Source: Pholiota molesta
Lineage: Eukaryota > Basidiomycota > Agaricomycetes > Agaricales > Strophariaceae
Direction of reading: 5' to 3'
Assembly: GCA_014925825.1 (NCBI GenBank)
Contig: JACGCK010000360.1
Location: 1-33,768 of the forward strand
DNA length: 33,768 bases
Shown: one piece after another, positions 1 through 10,727 of the stretch
Numbering within the stretch: the stretch's first letter is position 1
Layout: each line of letters starts with the position of its first letter
Notes under the pieces: model-generated
Databases searched by the model: none
What the model was told of the DNA's origin: nothing
The model's input: only the letters and a program-made list of their open reading frames with translations
Translations under genes and position numbers: made by a program

Positions 1-674
1 TGTTGTCATGTCATCATATGGCGTTAGCATAATTAGCCTCGCGTCCCATCACCACAAACACAAAAACAGACATCCAAATGAATGGCCCACGCCTGAGCCA
101 AAAGCGAAAAATAGACCAGCCCACCCATGCTGCACAGACGCCCATGCTGCCGTGTCCGCAGCATCACGCATGCGTACATGGATATCACGTCGTCCCCTTT
201 CCCCCGGTCGTCACTCCCAGCCGACCACGCGGCCGAGAAGCACGCTCCCTCCCAACTCCCCTCCCCTCCGCCGGCCCCAATACATATGCCAGCCCCCCCA
301 AAGTTCCAACAGACAGAGGAAAGGAATCAACGGACGCCTTGACAAAAGCTCGGCCGAAGCACATGCAACATGCACGCAGAAATCAAAATGAAAATGATCC
401 ACCCGCCGGCTCCGTGCACGCATGCATGCATCGACCAGTGCGGTGCATACGTGCCACCTACACGTTGCACATTACATTCCTCCTTGCAGCCGAAATGAGA
501 TATATACCCTAGACGCCGATACCCCTGCCCGAATATCAAATGATCCAAATGTGACGGCCACAAGCACGGGCTAGCACGGGGAACGGAATATCGAAAATAC
601 GGCACCGCGGGGGGGCGAGGCAGGACGGAAAAAAAAGAAGATATGAACTCGACAAAAACGACAATCAAACATAC
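1..674. other. No recognisable gene; downstream of UTP6 exon 3
   Basis: About 670 bases follow the donor of UTP6 exon 3. Both strands contain open frames, but none reads like UTP6 or another family, and composition is C-rich with low-complexity CATG/GCATGC runs. It may be an unusually long intron, a rearranged end of the gene, or unrelated sequence. Confidence 0.4.
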
Positions 675-1416
675 CTCGCCGTGATCCTGCCCACGAGCGC
701 GCGCGCGCCCTCCCGTTTGGCGACCTGGATGTACTGCACCCATAGCCCGACGTCCGATTTGAACTTGTTCACCGCGCGCTCGAAGATGTGGAACTGCCGC
801 CGCACGAGCGCGTAGTCCGAAAGCGTTGCTGGCGCCTTGGGAAGCTCTGTTATGGGCGAGGGGGAGGGGATGGGTAGGTCAGTGTACGTTTATTTTTGAT
901 CCGTGATGGGTTTTAAGCAAAACGGTCGAGGCGATAATTACAACGGTGTCGGTGGGGCCTCGTCTACGAAGTGGATGAGGACAAAGAAAAGGAAACTCAC
1001 TCATACGCGCGACGCGCTTGCGGCGCAGCTGCTCCAGTCCCATTTCATACGCGGCGTAGCGCAGATAGTCCGCCTTCTTTGCGACGCGGCGCACGAGCGC
1101 CGTCTCGAACGCGGTGCGCTTCTTCATAATCGCCCGCGTCTCTTGCTATAAGCCAGGACCAACGCATCGCAGCCATAGTGGTGGCGGTAGTGCGATCGAG
1201 GAGGTGGATGTTGGAGAGAAAGTATGGAATAGAGTTGGTGGTGGCACGAAGGGAACGGAATAACAGCACGAACGAGCCAAAGACGTAGAATGAACAAGTG
1301 AGCCTTCTGATGTACTAGAACAGGGCAACGGTACGCACCTCGGTAAACAGACCCCTCTCCACCAGATCCTTCAGCTCGTCGAGCATCTGCTCCTGCTGGT
1401 AATGTACCCTCTCCAT
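675..1416 (-). CDS. UTP6: UTP6-like SSU processome protein, N-terminal exons only
   Basis: U3 snoRNA-associated protein of the SSU processome, needed for 18S rRNA maturation in the nucleolus. Three exons join in phase: 1416-1339, 1139-1001 and 846-675, giving residues 1-129. The start MERVHYQQEQML, then DELKDLVERGLFTE, then a KKRTAFETALVRRVAKK block, match the Utp6 N-terminus. The third exon carries the first HAT-type helix pair (FERAVNKFKSDVGLWVQYIQ). Introns are GT-AG. The ATG at 1416 is the first in frame and starts the conserved N-terminus. The exon ending at 675 has a good donor (GTATGT), but no continuation (family text like ALQLHP) was found down to position 1, so the gene is partial here. 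It is head-to-head with the Gln-rich gene at 1974. Family identity rests on motif memory and is strong for this segment. Confidence 0.85.
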
Positions 1417-1973
1417 TGTAGCTCACTCGTGTGCTGCTTCGTTAACGATAATGTGATTGTATTCTTGTGTTCGTGATCTCTTATATATCTGCAGAAGAGC
1501 TGTGTATGCGAGTAAAGCAAGGCTAGGCAAGCCCGTCGCGGTCGATGAAGTGAAGATGCGTTAGCGGCGTCGGGCCGCCTGATGCACATTTTTTCTGTGA
1601 CCGTGACGGCCGGTGTGACGCCGCTGGACGGGCTGGCTGAAATGTGTCTCTGCTGACGAGGCCAAGTTCAGACCGCCACCTCCTCCCGCCTATTAATATC
1701 GCACGCCTCTCGCCCCCGCCGCCGCGCGTCGTCTGCACGCCCAGGTGCGCTTCGGACACAGCAAACCATCCGTGCGGAGCCTTGGAGCACAGTGTGGAGG
1801 CCGTTTCTTTATTTGCGCCGTTATCAGCGGCCATCGAAGCACGCCCCACGCCCCGGGGGACCCACGGCTGACCCGCTTTCCAACCAAGTCTCCCCCTCCC
1901 ACACACGACCACTACATCGCATAATACCCGCCAGTGACAGTTATCATCACCGTGTCCCCCACACGACAGCAGC
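1417..1973. promoter_or_regulatory. Divergent intergenic region between UTP6 and the Gln-rich gene
   Basis: A 557-base spacer separates two divergent start codons, so it should hold both promoters. No further gene is visible. A TATATAT run lies near 1480-1490, on the UTP6 side. Core promoter positions are not resolvable by eye. Confidence 0.5.
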
Positions 1974-4036
1974 ATGCCGAAATCGACCAGGAGCAGCTCC
2001 GGCGGCCAGCTGCGCTCGCACTCGCGCTCGTCGTCGGGCACCCGGCTCGGCGCCAACCTCCAGTTCACCGCTGCGGCGAAGGACGTCCAGCCCGCCAAAC
2101 CGCCGCCCGGTGGGAAGAAGGCAGGCGCCGGTGCGCAGCCCCAAACGGGCGTGTACGATGTGCGTGCTTCTTTCTCTTCTCTTTTCTTTTTCTTTCCTCC
2201 CAGTCAAAGCCGCGGTACATACACACATACATTACTTTTCCTACGGCTGATTAGCTTTGAACCACGACATTATGTTCGCCGTGGTATTTATATCCGCCCT
2301 CCGTACGCAGAGATAGCTCACGCTCACGCATGCCCCTTTTCTCCCAGGCGCACCACGGCGCAAAGCCGCCCTTCGTGCGCGCCAACAGCAGCCAGCGGGT
2401 GCACTCTCGCGAGCAGCTCGCCCGCCGCCTCGCCCCGCTCCAACAGCCCCCGCCCGCCCAGCAGCAGCAGCAACAGCAGTACGCCAAGGCTAACGGGAAA
2501 GGCTTCTCTATCCAGGCACAGGCGGTGGACGCAGGCGAGGACGACGAGGACGAGTGGGAGAGCGAGAACGGCGCTGCCACGCCCAACCAGGACGATTCGG
2601 GCTCCGACACTGCCTCAGAGAATGGCCCTGACCAGGAGTTCCCTGATCAAGTGGCCCCGCAGCAGCCATATCCTGAACAGCAGCAGCAGCAGCTCGACCC
2701 ACGGAGACAGCCGCCCGCCATGACCGCCCAACAAGAGCAGAACATGTTGCAACAGCGCAAGGAAGCGGAGATGCAACATCAATTGTACCTGCGCCAGCGC
2801 CAGCTTGAGGCGCAGCATCGGCAGCAGCAGAAGGCGGACCAGGAGCGTCATCTACTCCAACAACAGCAACAGCAGCAGGAACAATACCAGCAGGAGCTTC
2901 GTCTCCAACAGCAGCGGCAGATCCAAGCACAGCAGCAGCAGCAACAGCAGTATCAACAACAACAACAGGGCCGGCAGCTGCAACAACAGGAACAACAGCA
3001 GATTTATCTTCAACAACAGCAACAACAGCAACAACTCTATCAGCAACAGCACCCGCCGCACATCCAAACTGGGTTTCCCGTCGAAGAATCTGAACTCGCC
3101 CGCGTCAACACCGCTCGGCCGTCCGATTTCGAGCATGCATTACGATCAGAGCGCCCCACCCCACGAACGACCGCACCACCCAAACAACAGCAAGAGCCGG
3201 CGCAACCCCAACCTCAGCCACCCCAGCGACAGCAAACAACCCCACAGCCCCCGCCATCTGCTGATCAACCATCGATGGACCGGCGGCCCCATACGCCGCG
3301 TTCGGATTCCGAGCCCGTTCATCAGACCGCCAGTGCCACTGGCGACACCTCAGAGGCGCCGCGCCACAGCCCGCGGCCCAAGCACCTCTCGCGCCCGCCC
3401 TCGTCGCACTCTATTCGCAGCGACCACGGCTTGCGCCCGCACCCGCTCTTCCGCGGCCTCACGCAAGGAGTTTCCAACCCCGTCCCCCGCCCAGCGCCCC
3501 TTGCCCCACTCACTGTACTCCCTGCGAGCGCCGCGCTGCCCGCCATATCCACCTCGCCATCGTCGAGCATCGTCGAGTCCTTGAACGGGCGGCAACATCT
3601 CTCGTCGTCGCCGACGACGAGTATCAGGACCGCGTCGGGGTCGCCTGCGGGGAGCGAGCCGCCATACTCGGCGTATGGCCCTGGGCGGCGCATGTCGATC
3701 TCGTCTGCGCGCTCGGCGGCGAGCACGCTCCCGCCGCAGTCGGCCAGCGGGCGCGAGACGGTGTGGACACACGACCGGACGCGGACGCTGTCGACGATGA
3801 GCACGGCGAGCTCGTCGGCGGCGCTGTCGTCGCTCGCGAACCTGCCGTCTGTGACGCGCCCGCCGTCGCCGCAGACGATCGCGTTCTTCCCGCCTGTGAA
3901 CCCGCATTCAAACGTGGAGGCGATCCACCCCCTGCTGCCGGGCCCGTATCTGCACAATCACCTCACGGTGCTGTCGCGGCGCACCCCGATACGGGAGTCG
4001 TTTGACCGTGTGATGCGGGCGAAGAATGCGCGCTAG
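1974..4036 (+). CDS. Gln-rich, Ser/Pro-rich low-complexity protein (624 aa)
   Basis: Two exons, 1974-2159 and 2348-4036, join in phase 0 through a 188-base intron, giving 624 aa. The N-terminus is basic and Ser-rich (MPKSTRSSSGGQLRSHSRSS). An acidic stretch lies near residues 130-165. A long Gln-rich tract with scattered E/R/L spans about residues 100-300, then a Pro/Ser-rich region, and the last 40 residues look ordered (HPLLPGPYLHNHL ... RESFDRVMRAK). No catalytic or DNA-binding domain is recognised. Gln-rich proteins of this shape are often transcriptional or RNA-associated, but that is inference only. The conserved-looking C-terminus is the best handle for a search. The gene is divergent from UTP6. 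Confidence 0.8.
2460..3060 (+). repeat. CAG/CAA repeat region encoding polyglutamine
   Basis: Dense CAG and CAA codons occur from about 2460 and especially 2860-3055, in runs of 4-8 Gln interrupted by Glu, Arg, Leu and Tyr. Mixing of CAG with CAA and the interruptions would limit slippage. Shadow frames on both strands give poly-Ser/Asn or poly-Leu and are not genes. Confidence 0.9.
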
Positions 4037-4655
4037 GAATGGGCGTTGTTGTTTTCTTTTAATTATTAATGTGCTGCATAGGCGCCCGGGTGTATTGTGT
4101 ATATTTCACTCTCCGTCTTACTTTTACTTAACTTGACTTTTGGTTTTTTGCCCCTTGGATATTCTAGCTACAGCTCAACACACCTACCACATGCATATGA
4201 TACTCACTCCTTGGCATTATATTGTCATTGTACTACACCCTTGCTTTCTCGCTCTTATTTATTCATTAACAATTTCCGCTTCTTTCAACGTTGCTCCTCC
4301 CGCTTCAAATACATAACCCTCGAACCTTCTCCGTTCTGTAGTTCAGCTACATGGGTAAATTAAAGCAGACCACTTCCGAGCCGAGAGTGTGTATAACTTG
4401 CTGTGCGGTACCTGCGAGTTTAATATTTATTGATCTTTGTCTGCGCTGCGGAAATGCAAGGAACTGCGGGCAGGTTATGTCTTGTTAATGTTAGGCCGCC
4501 GAAAATAGACGCGTAGTGAGTTCCACGCAAGTTCCACGCATACGCCTCCGCGTGACCTGGCACTACGCTGTTCAACGTCACACCCGTTGTTGAGCCATTC
4601 TAATTCTTCCTCTTTCTTTCTTCGTTCACGGCTCACTCACGTTAATCAATTCAAA
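4037..4655. other. Intergenic: 3' end of Gln-rich gene and GOT1 promoter
   Basis: About 620 bases between two plus-strand genes. The first half is T-rich, like a fungal 3' UTR and downstream region. CT-rich sequence just before 4656 looks like a fungal 5' leader. No gene seen. Confidence 0.5.
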
Positions 4656-5419
4656 ATGTGGCTTTCGGATGCACAGAGTAAGTCTTTCTAGGCTTCTTTG
4701 TTTTCACTAGGCGGGCGCGCCAGTACTAAACATTACACTCAGAAATCGGCGTAGCGCTCACGACGTTCGGTGCTCTGTTCATGTTCCTTGGTGTCATCCT
4801 CTTCTTCGACGGCGCCCTCCTCGCACTTGGAAACGTACGTACAGCCTGCCATCCGCCCAACCCGCGCTCGACGTTAACTGGATGTCCTTTTCGGCGTGTC
4901 ATTCCAAACAGATCCTGTTCGTCTCCGGACTGACGCTCATCATCGGCCCCCAAAAGACGTTCTACTTCTTCGCGCGGAAGCAGAAGATACGTGGTACCGT
5001 GTGCTTCCTTGGCGGCATCCTCCTTGTGTTCTGCAAGTGGCCTTTCGTTGGGATGGTCGTAGAGACTTTCGGATTCCTTAACCTATTTGGGTACGTCAAT
5101 GTTTTTTTGTGATGCGCACCTTTACACGTAGGCACTCTGTGCCCGGCCACAAAGCGCCCTTCCCGTCTCTGTCTGCTGCTCGGATACTGATTGAGAGTGC
5201 CCTTTTCCAGCGACTTCTTCCCTGTGGTTATCACCTTCCTGCGACAGCTGCCCTTTATTGGCACATTTTTATCGCTCCCATATATCTCAGGTGTGAGTGT
5301 TGGACCATCCTTCGGCCTGGACCTAGGCACATTACCTTATCAATGTTTCTTGTTTCTCACTGTCTGCTCCTCACTAGGCTGTCGACCGAGTTGCCGGTTC
5401 ACGGACATCTGCAGTATAA
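4656..5419 (+). CDS. GOT1: Golgi transport protein GOT1
   Basis: Small tetraspanning Golgi/ER membrane protein that assists vesicle traffic. Five exons in phase: 4656-4677, 4743-4834, 4912-5090, 5211-5292 and 5378-5419, giving 138 aa, the same length as human GOLT1B. Conserved blocks are [30 protein letters not shown], then a third-exon segment with [12 protein letters not shown], and [17 protein letters not shown]. Four hydrophobic segments are visible. The start has the short N-terminus typical of the family. All introns are GT-AG. The stop lies 82 bases from the stop of the convergent transporter gene, so the 3' UTRs probably overlap. Confidence 0.95.
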
Positions 5420-5500
5420 TATATGCCTCTACATACCCCACAAATAGAAGTTTTTTCACGATCAGGCAGCATCTTTTCCTAAGCGCAAAGTCAACTTCTT

Positions 5501-7726
5501 TCAAGCTACTCTCACGATTTCCACCGATTCTTCCTTTTCAATGCTATCTTTATGTTCGTGGTTGGTCGATGCTGCTGCGATGGCCGCTGCAGCCCTAGCC
5601 ATAGCTTCTTGTTCATCAATTTCGTGAACGTTCCGCACGCGGAACCCATCCTTCCGGGCTTGATCCATAACCAAACCGCTGTTATCACCTCAACGTCAAA
5701 TCAAGCCCAAATTGAAGGTTCATTGGCTACTCACATTGCATAAAGTGTCATAGCAATATAACCAGAGAATGGGACCAGGTAAGACCTTCGACTGGACACC
5801 CTATCTGCGACGGATGCTTGGGCGGGTGGGTACCATGCACCACCGCCGACGCCCTGGTATAATTAGCTTCGCGACATGTGCGTGCAGAGGTCCATAGACT
5901 TACCATCACAATGAGGCCTGAGCCTTGTTTCGTGTGTATTCCCAGGTTCTTTGTCGCAAGCGTGAAAATACACTTTCCAGGACATGATGATTATCAGTAC
6001 ATCTTCCGTCTACCATGGACACTTTGATTCGGAGACATACCGGGTAACAAATGGACTCGAAGAAGAACAGGCCAAATAAGCACCCCACGCCTGCTTTTCC
6101 GGTTGCGAATGCAATGCCCAGCGAAAATGCAGAACAGCTGATGCCATAGATTGATAGTAGCAACGCTGGGTCCACAAAATTCAGGAGCACAACGCCAACG
6201 AATCTGCGATGTGATAGTTGCCGGTTAGACAGTTTTCAGTGAGCCCCATGATGAAAATTCCTACCGCCCAAATGTGAATGTCATTTGACAGAATGAGAAG
6301 AGCTGACTAGCTTTCGATTGACTGATTCCAATCCCTTGCTCGGACATGAAATTGACGGCCAAAGAAGCTACACCGACTTGAGCACCGCTGATAGTAGGCT
6401 ACCATTGAGCCGACGCCTCTCCATGACATGAACGAGGCAAAACTTACACATATGCAGTTTGAGCGACGAAGCCGAAGAGACACCTCCATTGTCTCCAGAA
6501 TGATTCAGTCGGTTTTTCCACGTCGCCTGTTTCTGCAACTTGCTTCAAAATAAATTCTTCTTCGATTTCTGGCAAGTTGCAAAAGCTATTGTAAGTACTC
6601 TGATCAGCACATGTCACTTGTAGTCGACTGATTTTTGATAGAACGCACTAAAACATGATGTTTAGAACCACGCCCAGTCCCGCAACGGCCAGATATACCC
6701 TATTAATATTAATGACAGGTTTATAAGAAGGTTCTGATCGCCATAAGATTAAATCAATCACCATTGTACAGTGGCAAGCCCTGTAGCATTTGCTCCCAAA
6801 AAGAACCAGCGAGAGGCAATAAGAGGGCCTGCAAAAGATGCAACACCTTGGAACCCTTGACTGAAATTCAACCGTGCAGCAGCATATTTAGGGGACCCGA
6901 GAACCGCGATGTATGAATTGGCAGCCACTTCCAATGTAGCAAGCCCACATCCTATGAATGGATCATCAAGCATCGTGAGTCAATTTCGTGTTATTGCAAC
7001 TGAGCCATAACTTCTCACCGATAACGAATGTGCAACCCACGAAGCCACCGTATTTTCGGTACCTGGCAGATGGCCAAAAAAATACAGCACCTTCATATCA
7101 AAATTAATTCTGGACAGAATGGAGTAGTCAAAGGTCTCTCAGACTTGCCTAAGCTATACAAAGTAAGACCAAGATGGATACCAGCCTTGAAAGTGATTTA
7201 AAACGCGATCAGATAGGACATGTGAGCTTCCACATACTTTATATCCCCGTTTCCTCATCTTCGGAATTTCATCAGCACATATCACCTCTGGATGGTCAAA
7301 AATGGGCAACGTACGATTACACCTGCAACGGGGGACCATACTAGATATGCGCCAAAATACGCAAGCTGGAGCAATGTACTTTGGGTCTTGGTTATCTTGA
7401 AAACAACTTGGAAGTGCGCATTTAAAACGTCGAGAAGCTGTTGTACAAGATTTGTTAGCTTCAATTCCCTGCCAAGCCGTACAAAGTGCACGCACACCGT
7501 ACGCAAAGCCCCCTGAGTATAACGATGAGAATTGAATAGGATCCACTGAAGTGAATACCCACAAGTGAAAAATAGCGATGTAACTAAGGCGAAGGCAAAT
7601 ATCCATCTACCTCTGCTTAACTGTGACGCTAAGACAAGGCCACTAGATTAGAACCAAGGACACGCAGAGTGGAGGTGTCCCCTCACCTGTAAGAGGAGGA
7701 GCAATAGCAGCCACAGGGCCTGCCAT
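5501..7726 (-). CDS. FHS-family MFS sugar transporter (fucose-permease-like)
   Basis: Plasma-membrane MFS transporter of the fucose/glucose/galactose permease (FHS) type. About 15 exons were read: MAGPVAAIAPP start, then SLFFTWGFAYGLLDVLN, FWPSARYRKYGGFVGCTF, GCGLATLEVAANSYIAVLG, LNFSQGFQGVASFAGPLIA, FMSEQGIGISQSKASQ and GVGGGAWYPPAQASVADR, ending VEIVRVA. These match the family in order, with about 12 hydrophobic segments. WGFAYG needs a 17-nt exon at 7512-7496. The intron at 7148-7091 has a GC donor. The stretch between VAG and MRKRGYK requires a roughly 35-nt intron and is the least certain join. Substrate is unknown; L-fucose or hexose are family guesses. Convergent with GOT1, divergent from the gene at 8297. 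Confidence 0.88.
7091..7148 (-). other. GC-AG intron in the MFS transporter gene
   Basis: The exon ends TTAG and the intron begins GCAAGT, the usual form of a GC donor, and ends in AAG. Joining gives LTLYSLG then AVFFWPS in frame. No GT donor nearby preserves the conserved protein. Confidence 0.8.
7496..7512 (-). other. 17-nt microexon encoding part of WGFAYG
   Basis: Flanking donor GTGGGT (exon ends at 7563) and donor GTGCGT (after 7496) with AG acceptors give phase 1 then phase 0. Only this arrangement restores the family signature W-G-F-A-Y-G followed by LLDVLN. A reading without the microexon breaks frame. Confidence 0.75.
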
Positions 7727-8296
7727 CTTGACCAAATTGGACAATGAAAATGTCAAGCAGCGGTAGGTGAAGGAAGACTCTGGAAAGACTAGAATTCCTG
7801 GTCAAGGCGAAGTAGAGAATTCGATCCGAAGAGGGCGCCACTGCTATTTGAGTAGATGTGAAGGTACACGAACAGCTAGCCGTATACGAAGGCCAGGAGA
7901 CCATAGTTGACATTGGGGAAGCTCCAAGGAGAGGGAGAAGCCCGAGTCTTCGCTATTCCAGGCTATCACGAGGTCAAGAATTAAGTATGGACAAGCCGCT
8001 AATAGAAATTGTGGAGAGAGGAAGCATAACTATGTATGGTCTGCTGCATCCACGCCATGGTCAAGCGCAGCTAAACTGAGCACTCCTGTCAAGTCGGACA
8101 AGTCCTGTGATGTTTGCAAGTCCCAACGTGATGTCATCCGGCCCGCCCTCCTTCAAGGTTATCGATCTCTTCCATCTCTTCTCAACGACCGCGTTCTGGA
8201 CAACGCTGAAGTACCGCTGCATATCCACGATCGTTTAACGTACGTCTTCACCGCCAGCTCAACATTGAGCACCAGAATAATCTGCCAATCAGAAAG
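7727..8296. promoter_or_regulatory. Divergent spacer between the MFS gene and the 277-aa gene
   Basis: About 570 bases. A plus-strand frame from about 7920 to 8237 stays open without an ATG and could splice in phase (donor GTACGT at 8238) onto the next gene, so an extra upstream exon is possible. Otherwise nothing recognisable. Confidence 0.4.
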
Positions 8297-9297
8297 ATGG
8301 CTACACGACGACCTTTCCGAACCGAGCGATTGCAGCCATTGAACGAAATTTTCAGACACGCCCTTGCGGTTCGCTGCCAGACTTGATACGAAATAAAGAC
8401 AATTCTTGACATCGCGACACTGCAGCGGACCTATGGGCTTATAAAATCTCAGTACCCGACAGAAGGCCGTCGCAAATGGCGTTTACGTGCCCTCTACGAA
8501 TCTTGGCCAACATTAGGATCCATGAATGACACCGCCAGTTTTCTTGATACCTCGGTGCGTCCTCGATCTGGGTTATATTATTATGATGATATGTATTTAT
8601 CGTCTATAAAAAGTTCGACACCGATACAGATCCCATGGATGAATTTCTACAGGAAGCTGAACTAGTCGGGCTTGTTGTCAGAACGGATTTCAGTAACGAC
8701 GACGCCTGGAACACCTTCCTGCAAAAATTACTTGATTCTCAAACAGATTTTATGATTGACCTTAAAGGTCCCGCAGACGGCGAAGATTCCGATGATTCTG
8801 CCGAATTGCCAGAACTCTTGCTAATCCTCGACCCTACGGATCCAGCATATCGCGCGAGACTCTCAAACATTTCCAACCTCACAGCACTCCGCCTTTTCAA
8901 CGACGTCGATATCCGTCCCACTCCAGGCCCTCCAGCTGGAAGCAAACGGATCTCACCCCCAAATCCGTTAATTGACCAAGACGGATGGCAAGAAGTATAC
9001 AATGGCAAAACGCTGTGGATATACGATGGTCAGTCAAACACTGACGAATGCGCGCGACTCGTTAGCCAAGAACCAGATTTCTATGGCACTGCAACGTGAG
9101 CGGAAGAAAATTGTATTCGCCTTAACTCTGCTAATGCGTTATACAGTGGCGATAGTTGGCGCGCTCGAGTGACTCATATTCCCGATTTACAATTCAACAT
9201 GGTCTATTCGGAAATGATGATTGGCTTCGATGGTTTGGATAAATACGATTGGAACGAAAGGACACGCAACCTCGCGGAATCGGGTACTTTGTTCTAA
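8297..9297 (+). CDS. Uncharacterised protein (277 aa)
   Basis: Four exons join in phase: 8297-8368, 8426-8554, 8614-9095 and 9147-9297. All introns are GT-AG and 50-60 nt long. The protein starts MATRRPFRTERLQPLNEIFR and ends RTRNLAESGTLF. It is soluble in appearance, acidic in the middle (FDTDTDPMDEFLQEAE and GPADGEDSDDSAELPELL), with no signal peptide or membrane segment and no family I can name. The third exon (482 bases) is clearly coding by length and by the open frame continuing across the last splice. The start is uncertain because the frame remains open upstream through a possible extra exon. Divergent from the MFS gene; the tail faces the RACK1 gene. Confidence 0.65.
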
Positions 9298-9437
9298 CAT
9301 CCACTCTCATTACTTTGATGTTATTTCTCAATCAACAACTGCGTGTGGGTTTTCGGCAAGTTTTTTTGTATTTTGCGAGTACAACAAGTAGAAAACATCT
9401 CTCGTAAGCCTCCAGGTCGTAAATACGCGTAAGGATT

Positions 9438-10727
9438 TTATGAGGTGACGGTCCAGACACGGAGTTGATTGTCTGTGAAGCCAGCGAACAAGGTTTGGCC
9501 ATCAGCCGACCAGGCGATGGACACACACTCGGGTTGCCTGGCTTCCTCGCTGACGTCAGTGTAGGCAGGCTTGAGCTCGTCAACAATGGACCTAAAGAAA
9601 GTAGGTTCAGAAGAAAATCAGCTATAAAGCATTGATAGACATACTTGCTCTCGAGATCGAAGATCTTGACGCAGCTGGCGGTGGCAGCGCATAGCCAGTA
9701 GCGGTTGGGAGAGAAGACAAGAGCGTTGACAACGTCACCAGCCTCAAGGGAGTAGAGGTGCTTGCCCTCGTTCAAGTCCCAGAGCATGGTGATACCGTCC
9801 TTGCCACCGGAGGCAGCGAGGGAACCGTCGGGGGAGACGGAGACGGTGTTGATGTAACCAGTGTGGCCATAGTGGTTGGTCTTCAACTTGAACTTGGAAA
9901 GTTCCCAGACCTGATGGAGAGTGTTAGTCAAAAAATTTCGGAAAGTTGCATGAAACGGAAGGCGTCAGAGATCTTGGTGGAAAAATGTTGTCTCATCGAG
10001 CGGCGAGCTCTCTGAAGTAGCAAATATATTTTCGATGCATCATACGAAAGAAACGAATTGTGGAAAGATTGGAGCACGATGCTCACCTTGACGACCTTGT
10101 CCCAACCGCAAGAAACAATGACAGGGTTCATAACGTTGGGGCTGAATCTGACGCACGAAACCCTATAAAGATCATGAAATCAGGCCACAAAAATAGCTCT
10201 AGCGAATGGTCTCACCACTCAGTGTGACCCTCATCCTTGATGTCGTATTTGCATTCTCCGAGGGTGTTCCAGAGTTTGATGGTCCTGTCGCGCGAACCAG
10301 AGACGATTTGACGGTTGTCGGCGCTGAAGCTGACGGAAAGGACATCGGAAGTGTGGCCAACGAAGCGGCGGGTGGTCAATCCGGTGTTCAAGTCCCAGAG
10401 ACGGAGAGTGTGATCCCAGGAAGAGGAGAGGGCGAATTGGCCATCGGAGGAAATAACGACATCAGAAACAAAGTGGTTGTGGCCGTGGAGAATACGTTTG
10501 GGGTATCCGTACGAGTCCTCGTCGCGGGTCAATTGCCAGACGATGATAGTCTTGTCTAGTAGTTGTTCACAAGGTGATCAGATTTCAAGTACAAATACAC
10601 AAGTGAAGCTGGTCGTACCCCGCGAAGCGGTCAAGATCATGTCGGGGTTCTCAGACGAGGTGGCAATGGCGGTGACCCATCCCTTGTGGCCCTCCAGCGA
10701 GCCGAGGAAACGCAGCGATTCAGCCAT
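9438..10727 (-). CDS. cpc2: RACK1 / Cpc2 ribosomal WD40 scaffold protein
   Basis: Seven-bladed WD40 protein on the head of the 40S subunit, linking translation with signalling; Asc1 in yeast, Cpc2 in other fungi. Five exons (10727-10619, 10555-10216, 10162-10087, 9910-9645, 9591-9438) join exactly to 314 aa, the usual family length. The start [20 protein letters not shown] and WD-type blocks such as [41 protein letters not shown] and [17 protein letters not shown] are unmistakable. The C-terminus is LRVWTVTS. Three introns are 53-63 nt; the third is 176 nt and carries a C/D box snoRNA. The gene is divergent from the nucleoside hydrolase gene. Confidence 0.98.
9962..10046 (-). ncRNA. snR24: U24-type C/D box snoRNA in RACK1 intron 3
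   Basis: On the minus strand, a C-like box ATGATGC lies at 10043-10037 and a D box CTGA at 9968-9965. Internal C'-like CGATGAGA (9998-9991) and D'-like CAGA (10014-10011) boxes lie between. The element before D' reads ATATTTGCTACTTC, and the element before D reads CCACCAAGATCT. These are complementary to two neighbouring stretches of the conserved 25S rRNA segment containing GATCTTGGTGG and TAGCAAATATT, as in U24. Yeast U24 (snR24) also sits in the intron of the RACK1 homologue ASC1. The box C last base differs from consensus and the terminal stem is weak by eye. Ends are approximate. Confidence 0.88.

Noticed and set aside
2615..3136. Minus-strand poly-Leu frames opposite the Gln tract
   Set aside because: They are shadows of CAG/CAA repeats and have no independent support.
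7496..7563. A one-base frameshift in the MFS gene at the run of five C bases near 7509-7513
   Set aside because: Using the earlier donor GTGGGT after 7563 restores phase and gives the expected WGFAYG text.
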